From Pseudaeromonas paramecii (GTDB lineage Bacteria; Pseudomonadota; Gammaproteobacteria; Enterobacterales; Aeromonadaceae), in NCBI RefSeq assembly GCF_039540575.1, contig NZ_BAABFC010000016.1:1-64000 (forward strand): a stretch of 64,000 bases of DNA, given 5' to 3'. The position numbers and the translations under genes were made by a program. The notes beneath the pieces were generated by a model. That model saw nothing but the letters and a program-made list of their open reading frames with translations, made no database searches and was not told the origin of the DNA. This document shows positions 63,066 through 64,000 of the stretch, one piece after another. How positions within the stretch are numbered: position 1 is the stretch's first letter; each line of letters begins with the position of its first letter.

Positions 63066-64000
63066 GCGCTCGCCTCCTGCGCCGGATCCTCAAGCTCCGT
63101 CAGCACCAGGTTGAAGTGGTCTATCAGGCGTTGCCGCCGTGCATCCTGGGCTTCGCCCGTCAGACTCTCCTCTTGCGCCAAGCGGCGCGCAAAGACCTCG
63201 TGCGGCGTCAGCTCACTCAAGGTTTCGGTCGGTTCCCCCTGCCAGACCGAACTCTGCTCGCGGACGCGCCTAAGCAGCAACACCTCCACCGGCAGCGCCG
63301 CACTCACCTGCTCGATACGTGCCTGCAGATCCCCCAGATACCCCTGATGCGTCACCTCCAGATCCAGCCACAACGGCTGGCCAGCGGGCACGGACAAGTC
63401 CGTCATCTGGTTGCAGAGCGATTCGACGCTGCCGCTCAGACGCGCCATGGGCTGCCAACAGGGTACCAGCAAGGGGGTTATCTCGGGGGGCTGGGCATCA
63501 TCCCAGTTCAGTAGCAGCACCTGTTTGGACTGCTCCAGCTCGTCAAAACTCATGGCCAGGGGGGCGCCGCAATAGCGTACCGTGGCAAGTCCACCGACGT
63601 GCTGGGGTCGGTGGATATGCCCCAACGCCAGATAGTCAAACTCAGGTAATACCGACAGGGGCAACGCATCCAGGGTGCCAATATAAAGATCCCGCACCGA
63701 CTCGCTGCGACTCGCCCCCACCAAGGTCAGATGCCCGGTAGCCAGAATGGGCAACTTGCGGCCAGTACGTTCTAGATGAGCAGCCTGCTGCACCTGTGCC
63801 AGCTGATGGAGCGAATGATAGGTATCGGCCAAGGCCTGCTGCAGGGCCTGCTGCTTGTCGAGGGCTGACTCGCCTGCTGCGGATAACAGCAGATCCCGGG
63901 CGCGAAGATAGGGCACGGCACACAAGAGCGCGCCCGGTTCACCTTGGCGATCCTTGAGCAACAACACCCGATCCGGCGCGGCAGCCGGGCCGGCCACCAC
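63062..64000 (-). CDS. sbcD: Exonuclease subunit SbcD (N-terminus outside the window)
   Basis: The C-terminal 312 residues of the metallophosphoesterase subunit. The motifs GHLTLVGA and DYLALGHIHRPQHVG are metal-site blocks of SbcD; the first metal motifs are beyond the right edge. The C-terminal capping region (about 190-312 of the visible part) contacts SbcC. First gene of sbcDC. Confidence 0.95.
   Translation of the reverse strand: MVAGPAAAPDRVLLLKDRQGEPGALLCAVPYLRARDLLLSAAGESALDKQQALQQALADTYHSLHQLAQVQQAAHLERTGRKLPILATGHLTLVGASRSESVRDLYIGTLDALPLSVLPEFDYLALGHIHRPQHVGGLATVRYCGAPLAMSFDELEQSKQVLLLNWDDAQPPEITPLLVPCWQPMARLSGSVESLCNQMTDLSVPAGQPLWLDLEVTHQGYLGDLQARIEQVSAALPVEVLLLRRVREQSSVWQGEPTETLSELTPHEVFARRLAQEESLTGEAQDARRQRLIDHFNLVLTELEDPAQEASA

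Noticed and set aside
1..64000. CRISPR arrays or long tandem repeats
   Set aside because: None seen; repeated short words are in coding coiled coils (xseA, sbcC, mscK) and reflect amino acid bias.

Overview
The window is GC-rich, densely coded chromosomal DNA from a gammaproteobacterium. Gene content (yfbU, ycfP, hinT-lpoB-thiK, msbA-lpxK-ycaR-kdsB, lolCDE, pykF, mscK, an rnf operon with rnfH) suggests something near the Aeromonadales; that placement is inference. It is a probable diazotroph: nifBQ, nifLA and a complete rnfABCDGEH operon are present, although the nitrogenase structural genes lie outside the window.

Layout. 1-2400 is an accessory patch: the end of an insertion sequence, a large PD-(D/E)xK/NTPase-type gene broken by both an in-frame stop and that IS, and a Fic-type AMP transferase with two palindromes in front. 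2419-7064 carries guaBA and divergent xseA. 7140-11989 has a lone periplasmic binding protein, a four-gene glycosyl-transfer operon (GT-C, GtrA, GT2 and an unknown anchored protein) and yfbU. 12091-23640 is envelope and housekeeping: fbp, kdsB-ycaR-lpxK-msbA, comEC, a DUF2062 gene, lolCDE and a PilZ gene. 23653-32228 holds mfd, a DUF2919 gene, a lone CCG-type Fe-S protein, a GNAT-nitrilase fusion and ndh. 32295-35525 is the ycfP ... hinT cluster, resembling the enteric order but lacking nagZ. 35749-39500 has a chemoreceptor, a two-domain PTPS/QueD-like protein, a decayed stretch with an amidohydrolase N-terminal fragment, and tRNA-Pro(GGG).

40390-57462 is the most distinctive part. Minus-strand nifB-nifQ is preceded by a -24/-12 sigma-54 promoter and a TGT-N10-ACA NifA site. 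After it come pykF and mscK on the plus strand, then minus-strand nifL-nifA diverging from plus-strand rnfABCDGEH. The nifL/rnfA intergene holds two more TGT-N10-ACA sites and a sigma-54 promoter facing each way. The logic is that of known diazotrophs with NifL-type control: NifL senses redox/nitrogen and inhibits NifA, NifA with sigma-54 turns on nifBQ and rnf, NifB and NifQ serve FeMo-cofactor synthesis, and Rnf supplies low-potential electrons. The odd point is that two housekeeping genes sit between the nif modules.

57536-64000 has a FapA/DUF342 protein, then sbcC and the C-terminal part of sbcD, which runs off the right edge. Rho-independent terminators, several bidirectional, separate most units.
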